A stretch of 64,000 nt of DNA from Paraburkholderia solitsugae (GTDB taxonomy: Bacteria; Pseudomonadota; Gammaproteobacteria; Burkholderiales; Burkholderiaceae): assembly GCF_013177695.1 (NCBI RefSeq), contig NZ_WOEY01000065.1, forward strand, positions 124,001-188,000, in the 5' to 3' direction. Both the position numbers and the translations under genes were made by a program. Below the pieces are notes generated by a model. The model was not told the DNA's origin and searched no databases. It saw nothing but the letters and a program-made list of their open reading frames with translations. This document shows, piece after piece, positions 1 to 8,713 of this stretch. Position 1 is the stretch's first letter. The number at the start of each line of letters is the position of its first letter.

Positions 1-844
1 ACACCAGAAAGACAGGAGCCTGGTCGATGCGCACGTGCAGAACGCTTTGTAGATAGGTCGGCGTGAACGTGGTGATGATCCAGTACCCGTACATGCCGAG
101 AACCGAGATCGTCAGGGCCAGCAGTATCGTGCGGCGGTACTCAGGCCGGAAAATCTGCAGCAGATTACTTTTGCTGGCGTTGTTCTTCAAAAATTCGCGA
201 TTCGCGAGCCACACGGGCGATTCCTTCACGAAGACGAGAATGAAGAAAGCTATGCAGTACGCAGGCACGGCAGACAGGATGAAGAGCCGGCGCCACGAGT
301 CGGGATTCGACGCATCGAGCAGCGTCCAGGCGAAGATTGCGGCCAGCAGGCTGCCGCCGGACCAGCCCGTCTGCATCACAGCGATTGCCTTCGCGCGGCC
401 TGACGGCGGCCAGATCTCGCTGACAAGCGCCACGGCGGCCGACCACAATCCGCCTACGCCGATACCCACCGCGAATCGATAGACGTTGAGTTCCGCGATG
501 CTGTGTGCGAATCCGCACGCCAGTGTGCCCGTTGCGTAAGTGAGAACCGAAATCACCAACGTGCGTTTTCGGCCAATCTTGTCGGATATATTGCCTAGGA
601 AGAAGCCGCCGATGCCTGTCGCGAGGAGGAACCACGCGACAGTCGACACGACGTCGGCAAGCGAGGCCGAAAACGTATGCGCGACGGCGAGTATGACGAA
701 CCCGAACACGGTCGCGTCGAGTGCGTCGAACAGCCATGCGCCCCACGAGCCGCTGAGCGTCACATAACGCTGCAGGCGTGGCATTTGATCGGAAGAGGCG
801 GCCTCGGCCGGTCGTGCTGTCTCCACTGCTCCAGTACTATTCAT
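1..844 (-). CDS. MFS transporter, partial (C-terminus beyond window)
   Basis: Reading the minus strand from ATG 842-844 gives an open frame of about 281 residues that runs off the left edge. It shows the N-terminal half of a major facilitator: a short polar N-terminus, a first helix containing the FDALDATVFGFVI stretch, then the loop 2-3 signature NISDKIGRKRTL and several further hydrophobic segments. An inner-membrane, proton-coupled uptake role for an organic acid is usual for such proteins. The neighbouring LysR and hydroxyacid dehydrogenase point the same way, but the substrate cannot be read from the sequence. The family is clear; the C-terminal half is not visible. Confidence 0.85.
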   Translation of the reverse strand, partial: MNSTGAVETARPAEAASSDQMPRLQRYVTLSGSWGAWLFDALDATVFGFVILAVAHTFSASLADVVSTVAWFLLATGIGGFFLGNISDKIGRKRTLVISVLTYATGTLACGFAHSIAELNVYRFAVGIGVGGLWSAAVALVSEIWPPSGRAKAIAVMQTGWSGGSLLAAIFAWTLLDASNPDSWRRLFILSAVPAYCIAFFILVFVKESPVWLANREFLKNNASKSNLLQIFRPEYRRTILLALTISVLGMYGYWIITTFTPTYLQSVLHVRIDQAPVFLV

Positions 845-847
845 TTA

Positions 848-889
848 TAGTTCCTTGACGGCCGGGCTGACCGTGTTGATCCGAATACC
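848..889 (-). pseudogene. possible short-chain dehydrogenase scrap
   Basis: In a short minus-strand frame just upstream of the MFS start, bases 863-889 encode GIRINTVSP. This is the strongly conserved stretch that follows the catalytic Tyr-Lys helix in short-chain dehydrogenases. A stop follows five codons later at 845-847. Nothing upstream in the frame resembles an SDR, so this is at most a small relic, and it could be chance. Confidence 0.3.
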
Positions 890-1129
890 CGGATGCGCAC
901 GCCGATCATTGCTGCCAGCGTCGACCCAATACCCTTTCTTGCATGGTGGTTCGCTAACGGCGCTAGCCCGTGAATGGGCGCTTTTTTGCGCGGGGCGCTC
1001 AAACGATGAGTGACACCACGTATGCGCGTCGAGTGTCTTCATGTTAGGTAGATGGCTGTGCGCTGTACACCAGCGAATGGCTATCCTGCCATCGCGAACC
1101 GTTATGGCAGGATAAGCATGCCAAACGCG

Positions 1130-2041
1130 TCAGTTACTCGCGCGAAGGTGTTCGAAAAACAGCTTCGCAACAGGTGATAGCGCATCCGCGCGGCGCACGC
1201 ATACGACAAGTTCCCGCTTCGCCCACACCTCATCGAGCTTCAGCATGCGCGTACCCGTCAAGCGGTACAGCTCCGCGTTGCCCGCGGGTAATATGCCGAC
1301 GCCCATGCCGACCTGCACCATCCTGCACAGCGCGTCGTACGACGATACTTCGACCTTCGCCCGCAGTGTTTTTCCTGCCTTGCTCGCCTCCGTCATCATC
1401 TGAAAGCGCAGATGCGTGCCTGCACGGAGCACCACATGTTCATAGTCGAGCGTTTCCGCGAACGTGACATGCCGGCGCTTCGCCAACGAATGAGTGGACG
1501 GGACGAGAACCTTTAGCTCATCGGTCCGGAACGCATGAACCTCGATGTCGGCGCTATGCGGCAGGCGCGTAAAGACACCGATCTCCGCAACGTTTTCCGC
1601 CACGCTCTCGGTGATCGCAAGGCTGTCGCGCTCCATCAGCGAGATACTGATGTCCGGATAGCGCTCGCTGAACGATTTGACGATGGGCGGCATGAAGGTC
1701 GAAATCGCCGAGATATTGACGAGTACGCGTACGGATCCTCGCAGACCGTCCGAATACGCCTTCATCTGCAGAACGATATTGCGCAGGTCGTCCAGCACGT
1801 CGCGCGCCAGAATCGACAGATTCACGCCGGCCGCCGTCGGCGTAATACCCTTGTTTGTCCGCGTGAGCAGCGGCGTGCCGAAGACTTCTTCGAGTTCTCT
1901 GAGGCGCTTGCTGACAGCAGGCGCGGCAATATGCTCGAGTTCGGCCGCACCTGCGATCGTGCCTTCATCCACCACGCGCACGAAAAGCTTGAGAGAAACA
2001 GGGTCGAGCTTCAACACGCGCTCCCAGTCACTTTGCGCCAA
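1130..2041 (-). CDS. LysR-family transcriptional regulator
   Basis: A 303-residue protein of normal LysR length. Residues about 12-72 form the winged helix-turn-helix, with the typical FVRVVDEGTIAGAAELEHIA and SKRLRELEEVFGTPLL pattern. The rest is the periplasmic-binding-protein-like effector domain. It lies 15 bases downstream of the D-2-hydroxyacid dehydrogenase on the same strand, so the two are probably co-transcribed. It may control that gene and the nearby MFS gene in response to an organic acid; this is inference from position. The effector is unknown. Confidence 0.9.
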   Translation of the reverse strand: MAQSDWERVLKLDPVSLKLFVRVVDEGTIAGAAELEHIAAPAVSKRLRELEEVFGTPLLTRTNKGITPTAAGVNLSILARDVLDDLRNIVLQMKAYSDGLRGSVRVLVNISAISTFMPPIVKSFSERYPDISISLMERDSLAITESVAENVAEIGVFTRLPHSADIEVHAFRTDELKVLVPSTHSLAKRRHVTFAETLDYEHVVLRAGTHLRFQMMTEASKAGKTLRAKVEVSSYDALCRMVQVGMGVGILPAGNAELYRLTGTRMLKLDEVWAKRELVVCVRRADALSPVAKLFFEHLRASN

Positions 2042-2056
2042 AGGCTTTGCAGCGTG

Positions 2057-3022
2057 TTAGGCATGGGCAGGTCGTTGCGGCTCATCGAGCCATTCGAGTA
2101 TGTTGCGCACGGTATCACCGTAGAACGTCTGGTACATCTCACGCGTCACATAGCCGATATGCGGCGTTGCGAGCACGTTGTCCAGCGAGCGCAGCGGGTG
2201 CGTCAGTTCGAGCGGCTCGAAATCGTACACATCGATGGCGGCGCCTGCGATCCGCCCATTCTCCAGTGCGGTGAGCAGCGCCACCATATCGACTATCGGA
2301 CCGCGCGACGTATTGACGATGCGGCTCGTGGGCTTCATTCGCGCAAGCTCTGCAGCGCCGACCAGACCCTGCGTTCGTTCACTCAGGCGGACGTGGATCG
2401 ACAGAAAGTCAGAAGTGGAGAACAGCGTATCTTTGTCGACCAATTGCGCGCCTTTCGATTCCGCGCGCTCTGCCGTCAGGTTCTCGCTCCAGGCAATCAC
2501 ATTCATCCTGAACGCGCGACCGATCACACCGACCGCCGAACCAATGTGGCCAAGCCCGAGAAGGCCAAGGGTTTTGCCGGCCAGTTGCGTTCCGAGCGTG
2601 AGCTGCCAACCGCCTTCACGCAAAGACTGATTTTCGACAGGGATATTGCGGGCCATGGCCAGAATCATCGCCCATGCGAATTCGATGGTCGGCGTGGACG
2701 AGTATCCCGTGTGGACAACCTTGATGCCGTGCGCAGTTGCCGCGTCCGTGTCGATTGACGCGTTGCCCGTGCCCGTCGAGGCAATCAGCTTGAGATTGGG
2801 CAGGCACTCGATAATCTGACGGGTGAGTGGCGTGCGTTCGCGCATCACGCACAGTACTTCGAATGGCTTCAGACGTTCGATAAGCTGCGTGGTATCCGCC
2901 ACGTGGTCGTTGAAGACCATGATTTCCGCGCGGTTTTTCAACGGAGTCCAGTCGGCCACGTCGAGCGCGACGTTCTGGTAGTCATCGAGAACGGCGACTT
3001 TAACAAGGGATGGGCTAGACAT
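2057..3022 (-). CDS. D-2-hydroxyacid dehydrogenase family protein
   Basis: A 321-residue NAD(P)-dependent 2-hydroxyacid dehydrogenase, a cytoplasmic enzyme that interconverts a 2-oxoacid and a D-2-hydroxyacid. The Rossmann motif GLGHIG is at residues 156-161. The catalytic set is visible as Arg240 in NTSRGP, Glu269 in DVYDFEP and His288 in TPHIGY. The length is normal for the SerA/formate dehydrogenase-like family. It is followed at 15 bases by the LysR gene and lies in the same direction as the MFS transporter, consistent with use of an imported hydroxyacid or oxoacid. The substrate is not determinable. Confidence 0.9.
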   Translation of the reverse strand: MSSPSLVKVAVLDDYQNVALDVADWTPLKNRAEIMVFNDHVADTTQLIERLKPFEVLCVMRERTPLTRQIIECLPNLKLIASTGTGNASIDTDAATAHGIKVVHTGYSSTPTIEFAWAMILAMARNIPVENQSLREGGWQLTLGTQLAGKTLGLLGLGHIGSAVGVIGRAFRMNVIAWSENLTAERAESKGAQLVDKDTLFSTSDFLSIHVRLSERTQGLVGAAELARMKPTSRIVNTSRGPIVDMVALLTALENGRIAGAAIDVYDFEPLELTHPLRSLDNVLATPHIGYVTREMYQTFYGDTVRNILEWLDEPQRPAHA

Positions 3023-3315
3023 GTGTTACCTCCTCCAAGGACAAAGCGGCTGCCGTAAGCCCCGGCCATAGTGCAACAACGAATGTCAGGACTGCGCTAG
3101 TTTGACGCAATGTGCAGTACGAGAAACGCTATGACGCGGCAACCTCGACGGCGCAGCCGTCGATACCGTCGCGCTCGGGAAAATGTAAATTTATGCTCTT
3201 TTGCCAATGCGGATGGAGGATCCTCACGTTCCAGGCCATGACCGACTATAAAGAAATAAATGATGGGGTGGGGATTGGATTCAATCTGGGCGCACCGTGA
3301 ATGATTAGCCTCAGA

Positions 3316-4335
3316 TCAGCTTGCAACCCGGACCAGCAGCTTGCCGAAATTTCGACCGTTCAACATGCCGATGAAGGCCGTCGGCGTGCTCTCCAATCCG
3401 TCGACGATGTCTTCCTTGTACCTGATCTCACCGCTCTTGACGCGGGCGCCGATTTCGCGAAGGAAGTCTGGGTACAACTCTGCGAAATCGTAGTTGATGA
3501 ATCCGCGGATGGTGAGGCTTTTGCTCAGGACGTCGCGCATGGTGCCGGGCAGCGTATCGGGCCCCGGAAATTCGGATACACCGAATTGACCGATGAGGCC
3601 ACATACCGGCACCCTTGCAAACCTGTTGAGCAACGGTGACACGGCGCGCCAAATGGCGCCGCCGACATTTTCGAAATAGACATCGACGCCGTTCGGGCAT
3701 GCCTCGGCAAGACGTTCCACGAAGTCGGGCGCCTGATGGTCAACGCATGAGTCGAAGCCGAGCTCGTTTCGTACGAAAGCGCACTTCTCCGGTCCACCTG
3801 CGATGCCGACGGCGCGGGCGCCCGCGAGGCGAGCCAGTTGCCCGACGGTGGCCCCGACTGCACCGCTGGCAGCTGCTACAACCACCGTTTCGCCTGGCTT
3901 GGGCTGGCCGATGACACGCATGCCAGAATAGGCAGTAAAGCCTGGCATGCCAAGTACCCCGAGACGTGTTGTCAAGGGCGCGTCGGCCGAATCGATCTTT
4001 CGAACACCTCCGCCATCGGAAATGGCATGCGTCTGCCAGCCAGAGTGAGCGAGAACAATGTCTCCGACGGCATACCCTGCATGATGGGACTCGATGACCT
4101 CTGCGATGCACTCACCTGTCATGACATCGCCGATAGCAACAGACGGGGCATATGATTTTGCGCTGTCCATTCGTCCCCGCATATAGGGATCGAGAGACAG
4201 GTAGAGTGTCCTGAGCAGCAGTTCCTGGGCGCCTGGCTTCGGGACAGGTAACTGCTCAAGGCGGAAATCGCCCTCGGTTGGTTTTCCCTTCGGACGGGAC
4301 GCCAGGACAATTCTTTGGGCGTTTTCGTTGGTCAT
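3316..4335 (-). CDS. NADP-dependent MDR-family oxidoreductase (PTGR/CurA type)
   Basis: The start at 4335 is preferred over an upstream in-frame ATG because GGAGA precedes it at good spacing and the family begins near residue 10. The 339-residue product matches zinc-independent medium-chain reductases of the prostaglandin reductase/curcumin reductase group. An N-terminal GroES-like fold contains SLDPYMRGRM, and the nucleotide-binding segment AASGAVGATVGQLARLAG covers residues about 155-172. Such enzymes reduce alpha,beta-unsaturated ketones with NADPH. It lies downstream of an SDR gene on the same strand, near a Baeyer-Villiger monooxygenase, suggesting ketone or enone metabolism. Confidence 0.88.
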   Translation of the reverse strand: MTNENAQRIVLASRPKGKPTEGDFRLEQLPVPKPGAQELLLRTLYLSLDPYMRGRMDSAKSYAPSVAIGDVMTGECIAEVIESHHAGYAVGDIVLAHSGWQTHAISDGGGVRKIDSADAPLTTRLGVLGMPGFTAYSGMRVIGQPKPGETVVVAAASGAVGATVGQLARLAGARAVGIAGGPEKCAFVRNELGFDSCVDHQAPDFVERLAEACPNGVDVYFENVGGAIWRAVSPLLNRFARVPVCGLIGQFGVSEFPGPDTLPGTMRDVLSKSLTIRGFINYDFAELYPDFLREIGARVKSGEIRYKEDIVDGLESTPTAFIGMLNGRNFGKLLVRVAS

Positions 4336-4464
4336 CTTGAATCTCCGAACTATGTTACGTTGCGATTTTCGCTGGCACGTCATTGTGTGAGGTCCACCCA
4401 CATGGCCAACGCGACACCTGCGCGGTATTCCCGCCAATGATGCCAATCAGGGCACTTAGGGCAC

Positions 4465-5229
4465 TCAGGCCGTTGCACCACCATCTACGCTGACGTTTTG
4501 CCCGTGAATGTAGTGGCCAGCCGGGGAAACCAGCAAGAGGGCCAGTCCAGCGACGTCGTCCGGCTCGCCGATGCGCCCCATGGGGATACCCAAGGCGATC
4601 TTTCTTTCACGCTCGGGATCCTCCCAAAGTACCCTTGAGAAATCGGTTCGCACTGCACCGGGATTAATAGAATTAACATTGATGTTCGACGGTCCGAGTT
4701 CGAGCGCAAGATTGCGCACCAGTTGGTCAACGGCCGCCTTTGACATTGCATACAAACCCAGCATTGCCGACCCGCGCTTTGCTGCCCGGCTCGACATGAA
4801 GACGATTGATCCATCCTTGCGTGCGATCATCTGCGGAGCGAGTGCCTTCACAAGTGCAAAGTTACCGCGTACGTTGCCAGCCATTACGCTGTCAAATTGC
4901 GCAACCGTATGGTCAAGTATCGATCCGTCCGGCGAAGTACCTGCCGCGTTCAGCACGAGCGCGTCGACCCGTCCAAATGCTGCTAGCGCCTGCGACGCGA
5001 AGTGATCGACGCTCTCAGGGTCGGTAATGTCGCAGGAAATTGCCTTGATTGCGATGCCGTCTTCTTTCTGCAGTCGAATGGCAACCGCATCGGCTACTTC
5101 CTGACTACGTCCGGAAATCACGACCTTCGCCCCAGCCGCACCTAGTGCGCGGGCGACCGCCAGGCCCATTCCCTTGGTTGCGCCTGTTACCACGGCAACG
5201 CGGCCACTCAGATCAAAAAGCTTGCTCAC
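4465..5229 (-). CDS. short-chain dehydrogenase/reductase
   Basis: A 254-residue classical SDR with GTG as start codon (5227-5229). The cofactor motif TGATKGMG is at residues 15-22, NAAG at 94-97, and the catalytic Ser-Tyr-Lys set is visible around Ser146/147, Tyr160 and Lys164 (YAMSK). The C-terminus ends in the usual GQNVSVDGG. It probably oxidises an alcohol or reduces a ketone. The MDR reductase follows on the same strand after 129 bases. With the downstream hydrolase and monooxygenase genes it could supply the ketone used by the monooxygenase, but this is inference. Confidence 0.92.
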   Translation of the reverse strand: MSKLFDLSGRVAVVTGATKGMGLAVARALGAAGAKVVISGRSQEVADAVAIRLQKEDGIAIKAISCDITDPESVDHFASQALAAFGRVDALVLNAAGTSPDGSILDHTVAQFDSVMAGNVRGNFALVKALAPQMIARKDGSIVFMSSRAAKRGSAMLGLYAMSKAAVDQLVRNLALELGPSNINVNSINPGAVRTDFSRVLWEDPERERKIALGIPMGRIGEPDDVAGLALLLVSPAGHYIHGQNVSVDGGATA

Positions 5230-5383
5230 GATTGTTACTCCATTCGCCCTCTTCAGGACGCGAAACGTTGAAAATTCACATCCCCATTTCGCCTGCTATA
5301 TAGGTAGACGCACAGCGATCAGGCTAAAGTGTGTGTATGCACTTAATCGCATGATCCTCCGAATCTGCCCTCGCTGTCAACCG

Positions 5384-5614
5384 ATGGACGGCCGGCCGTT
5401 GCTCGTGGAAACGAAAAGCTTCACGCGCGCGGCCGAGACTTTGGATATGTCACGCGCACGGGTGACCGTGATCATTCAGAGTCTCGAAGCGCACCTGAAA
5501 ACGCGTCTGCTGCAGCGGACGACGCGCAGCCTCAACCTCACGCCGGACGGTGCTGCCTATTACGAGCGGTGCGTGCGCGTCCTCGCGGACATTGACGACA
5601 GCCAGTTGGGCTGA
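5384..5614 (+). pseudogene. truncated LysR regulator (N-terminal fragment)
   Basis: This frame encodes only the DNA-binding part of a LysR regulator: VETKSFTRAAETLDMSRARV, QSLEAHLKTRLLQRTTRSLN and LTPDGAAYYERCVRVLADID are near-consensus for the group. A stop follows after about 77 residues, and no effector domain is found downstream in any frame. The extreme N-terminus is also degenerate: the usual start of helix 1 before VETKSF is replaced by an unrelated string. A functional LysR protein has about 300 residues, so this is read as a decayed gene. It sits between the SDR and the hydrolase gene. Confidence 0.75.
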
Positions 5615-5673
5615 ACGCTCAACTGGCATTTGTAAATTTGCCGGATACAAATCTCGTGTAATCGAGGCTCCAT

Positions 5674-6453
5674 CTAGCTCAGGGAAGTCGTTCGCTCGAT
5701 GAATGCCTCCGTCAAACTCGCGGCAACGTCGGACATCTCCACATGTGGCAAGTGGCCACAGTGTGGAAAGACGTGAACCTCCGCGCCAGCGATCGCATCG
5801 CCCCACTGCCTCGCTAGTTCGACCGACACGACACGATCCTCTTCGCCCCACAAGACTAACGTGGGACAGCTAAGCTTCCCGAGCTCACGTTCCAAACTTG
5901 GATCGTAGAATCCCGGACCACCAAGTAGCTCGCTGGTCTTCAAATTTCCAGATTCAATTTTCTGGATATCATGGGGATCCTGTGCAAGAGCACGTTCGAC
6001 AAACGACTGATCGAAATAGTACCGTCGCAAACGTTCTGCGCGCGAAGGCAATGCGCCCGGTCCGCTTCCCGCTGCCCGCGCGCGCATTCCTGCGGGCGCT
6101 ATCAGTGTCAGGCTGCGAATCGCTTCCTGCGCCAGCAGCATGGCCAGTCTGCTCGCGAGCCAGCCACCCAACGAGCTACCAATAAGATGGATTCCGCCGA
6201 GACCAGCACAAAATGTAGTGTAGTAGCGGGCCAAGTCAGCAACCGACGCGATCCACTCTGGCCTCTCGTTCCTTCCAAAACCCGGATGCTCAGGCGCCAG
6301 TACGTCATAACTGTGAGCCAACTTGTCAAAATAGTCCAGCCAGCCAGTCATTCCGCCAGCACCATGCAGGAACAACACCTCATCTCCTGTTCCGCCTCGA
6401 AGCATGCGAGACTCGACACCATGCACCATCGCCTTATGATGGACGTATAGCAT
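5674..6453 (-). CDS. alpha/beta hydrolase
   Basis: The start at 6453 is chosen because it lies 25 bases after the stop of the monooxygenase gene; a longer reading to 6516 would overlap that gene. The 259-residue product has the oxyanion motif HGAGG at residues 30-34, the nucleophile elbow GSSLGG with Ser94, an acidic residue at Asp206 (GEEDRVV) and the catalytic His234 in HCGHLPHVE. This is a complete alpha/beta-hydrolase triad. Because it directly follows a Baeyer-Villiger monooxygenase, the likely role is hydrolysis of the ester or lactone made by that enzyme. Other carboxylester or C-C hydrolase roles are possible. Confidence 0.87.
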   Translation of the reverse strand: MLYVHHKAMVHGVESRMLRGGTGDEVLFLHGAGGMTGWLDYFDKLAHSYDVLAPEHPGFGRNERPEWIASVADLARYYTTFCAGLGGIHLIGSSLGGWLASRLAMLLAQEAIRSLTLIAPAGMRARAAGSGPGALPSRAERLRRYYFDQSFVERALAQDPHDIQKIESGNLKTSELLGGPGFYDPSLERELGKLSCPTLVLWGEEDRVVSVELARQWGDAIAGAEVHVFPHCGHLPHVEMSDVAASLTEAFIERTTSLS

Positions 6454-6478
6454 TTCGACCACCCGTAAAGTCACTTGA

Positions 6479-8443
6479 TCAAGCCGTCTGAAGTTCAGCG
6501 ACGTCGCGCTCCACATTTGCTACGGCAATGAACTCATCCAGTTCGAATTCGTGGGTGAGCGCCCAGAAGTCAACCAGTCGCCACGGTGAAGTCATCGTTA
6601 CCCGGTTATGTTTGTTCTTGTACCAGCTCGTGACGCCACGATGGGACCACACCATGTTACGCAGCTTCTCGTCCACTACATCGTTGTAGCCGCTGTAGAC
6701 CTCCTCGCGCACCTCGATCGAAGCCAGATCCCTCTCGATCATTTCCCGCATCGCATTCAGAATGTACGTAACCTGGCACTCGGTGTGAAATATCGCGCTT
6801 CCGCCGTGCGAAAGGATCGTATTCGGCCCGGCAATGACAAAGAGGTTCGGGAACCCCGGCACCGTCATCCCCTTGTACGCACGGGGATCGTCCTCGCCCC
6901 AGACGTCGCGGATTGATACTCCATCCCGGCCACGAATCTCCATCGGCCACAGAAGCTTCGACGCGTTGAAACCTGTCGCGAATACCAGTACGTCAGCAGA
7001 GTACTCGACGCCGTCAGTCGTCACGACGCCCGTTTTACTGATATGTGAAATCGGGTTGACGACCAGGTCAACATGGTCCCGCTTCAGCATCTTGAACCAA
7101 TTGTTGTCACGCAGCAGACGCTTGCCATACGGCGGATAGTCTGGCGTGCACTTTTTGAGCAACTCCTCGTCCCCATCCAGTTCGCTGTGCATGTACGCGA
7201 TGATGTTTTCTCGCATCGAGTGATTTTCGCTGTTGAGCGAAAGTGCTGGTTGGCTCCACTCCGGATCGATGTGCAGTGTCTTATGGAAGCCATCGGATGC
7301 AGCCCAGAAAACAAGGAAGCGTGCCCATTCGTTGAAGAGCGGAATGTGTTTCAGGGCCCACCGCTGCCCCTCCGTCGTGTCCCGACGGTAGTTCGCGTTC
7401 CCCATCGCCCAATGCGGCGAGCGTTGGAAAATCGTCAGCTGTGCGACCTTGTCAACAATCGCCGGCCCCACCTGCATTCCGCTGGCACCCGTGCCAATCA
7501 TGGCAACGCGCTTTCCGCTCACGTCGACATCATGATTCCAGTGAGCAGTATGAACCGTGTCGCCCGAGAAGCTCTCCAGACCCTTGAAAGCCGGAGTCGA
7601 CGCAACGTTGTGCCCAGCGGCCGTAATGAATACATTACATACCAGCTGTTCGGTCTCCGTATCCTGGGAACGGCAATTCACTTGCCAACGCGCACTGGCC
7701 TCGTCAAAGTTCGCGCCGGTCACCTCGACGTTAAAGCGGATATGCTCGCGAAGGCCGACCTTGTCTACTGTGTCGTTGATGTATTTCAGTATCTCGTTTT
7801 GACGGGAAAAATGCCGTGACCAGTCCGGATTCGGGTTGAACGAATAGGAGTAGAACTGGTTCGGCGTATCAACGCCGGCACCCGGGTAATCGTTCTCATA
7901 CCATGTCCCACCGAGGCCCGCATTGCGCTCGAGAATGACAAACGGAATACCCGCCTCCTTGAGCCTGATGCCTGTGCAAACACCAGACAGCCCTGCCCCA
8001 ACGACCACCACCTTGAAGTCATCGAGTGACAGTGATTTCGGATCAGTACGCCACTGCAACGCGCGGGTATCGACGTCGCCCAGGCGTAGCTCCTCGACGA
8101 AAAGCGAGACATATTCTTCCGGAACCTCGGCTCCAACACTGGCGCTCATCATCCGGCGCAAGGTCTGCCGATGGGGCATGCGTGGCACGGTCGCGCCTTC
8201 AGCGGCGTATTGCTTCAGTGTCGCGACGAGCTTCAATCTGATCTCCTCCTTCAGATTATCGGGGATCGTCTCAAGGAAGTTCCATGCTCCCTTGATATGC
8301 GGCGCAACCTCGTCGAGAAGTTCAAAATCGCCAGTCAGATAAACCAGCGTCATCAACGCAGGAACGATATCCGCAGTGTCGAGTGCGGACTTCAGCGCCT
8401 GCTCATCGCGCGCTGCTTCTGCAAAAGGGCCTTCCATATTCAC
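6479..8443 (-). CDS. Baeyer-Villiger monooxygenase, 4-hydroxyacetophenone monooxygenase-like
   Basis: A 654-residue flavoprotein monooxygenase that would insert oxygen next to a carbonyl, turning a ketone into an ester using NADPH and O2. The FAD motif GAGLSG is at 149-154 and the NADPH motif in IGTGASG at 316-322. Between them is the Baeyer-Villiger fingerprint F292-x-G-x3-H298-x3-W302, followed by Asn where Pro or Asp is usual. A helical N-terminal extension of about 135 residues is typical of 4-hydroxyacetophenone monooxygenases and absent from most other members. It forms an operon with the alpha/beta hydrolase. The true substrate, aromatic or aliphatic ketone, is open. Confidence 0.9.
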   Translation of the reverse strand: MNMEGPFAEAARDEQALKSALDTADIVPALMTLVYLTGDFELLDEVAPHIKGAWNFLETIPDNLKEEIRLKLVATLKQYAAEGATVPRMPHRQTLRRMMSASVGAEVPEEYVSLFVEELRLGDVDTRALQWRTDPKSLSLDDFKVVVVGAGLSGVCTGIRLKEAGIPFVILERNAGLGGTWYENDYPGAGVDTPNQFYSYSFNPNPDWSRHFSRQNEILKYINDTVDKVGLREHIRFNVEVTGANFDEASARWQVNCRSQDTETEQLVCNVFITAAGHNVASTPAFKGLESFSGDTVHTAHWNHDVDVSGKRVAMIGTGASGMQVGPAIVDKVAQLTIFQRSPHWAMGNANYRRDTTEGQRWALKHIPLFNEWARFLVFWAASDGFHKTLHIDPEWSQPALSLNSENHSMRENIIAYMHSELDGDEELLKKCTPDYPPYGKRLLRDNNWFKMLKRDHVDLVVNPISHISKTGVVTTDGVEYSADVLVFATGFNASKLLWPMEIRGRDGVSIRDVWGEDDPRAYKGMTVPGFPNLFVIAGPNTILSHGGSAIFHTECQVTYILNAMREMIERDLASIEVREEVYSGYNDVVDEKLRNMVWSHRGVTSWYKNKHNRVTMTSPWRLVDFWALTHEFELDEFIAVANVERDVAELQTA

Positions 8444-8713
8444 TCCGATCCGTTTTACCTTGTGGAGCCTTCATGCTAGATGGAAATGAAGATCTCGCCA
8501 GCGATAACGCTTGATGTATCCGATCAGCAATTTTGATGAACGATGGACAAGCATGGTGTCACCACGTAGCTGATATAGGCGCATCAGAATTTATGATCAG
8601 GCTCATCTGATTAACTCATTTGCGTTGCCTTTTTATGCCCCGCTATGCTTGCCTGACCAACATCGAAACGGATGCACGTTACGGTTATTCAACCGTATTC
8701 AAGGAGACGCGCA

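Noticed and set aside
1535..2758. 407-codon plus-strand frame opposite the LysR and hydroxyacid dehydrogenase genes
   Set aside because: Crosses two real genes on the other strand and has no domain.
3112..3300. 62-codon plus-strand frame upstream of the hydroxyacid dehydrogenase
   Set aside because: Short, no domain, and lies in the promoter region of a divergent gene.
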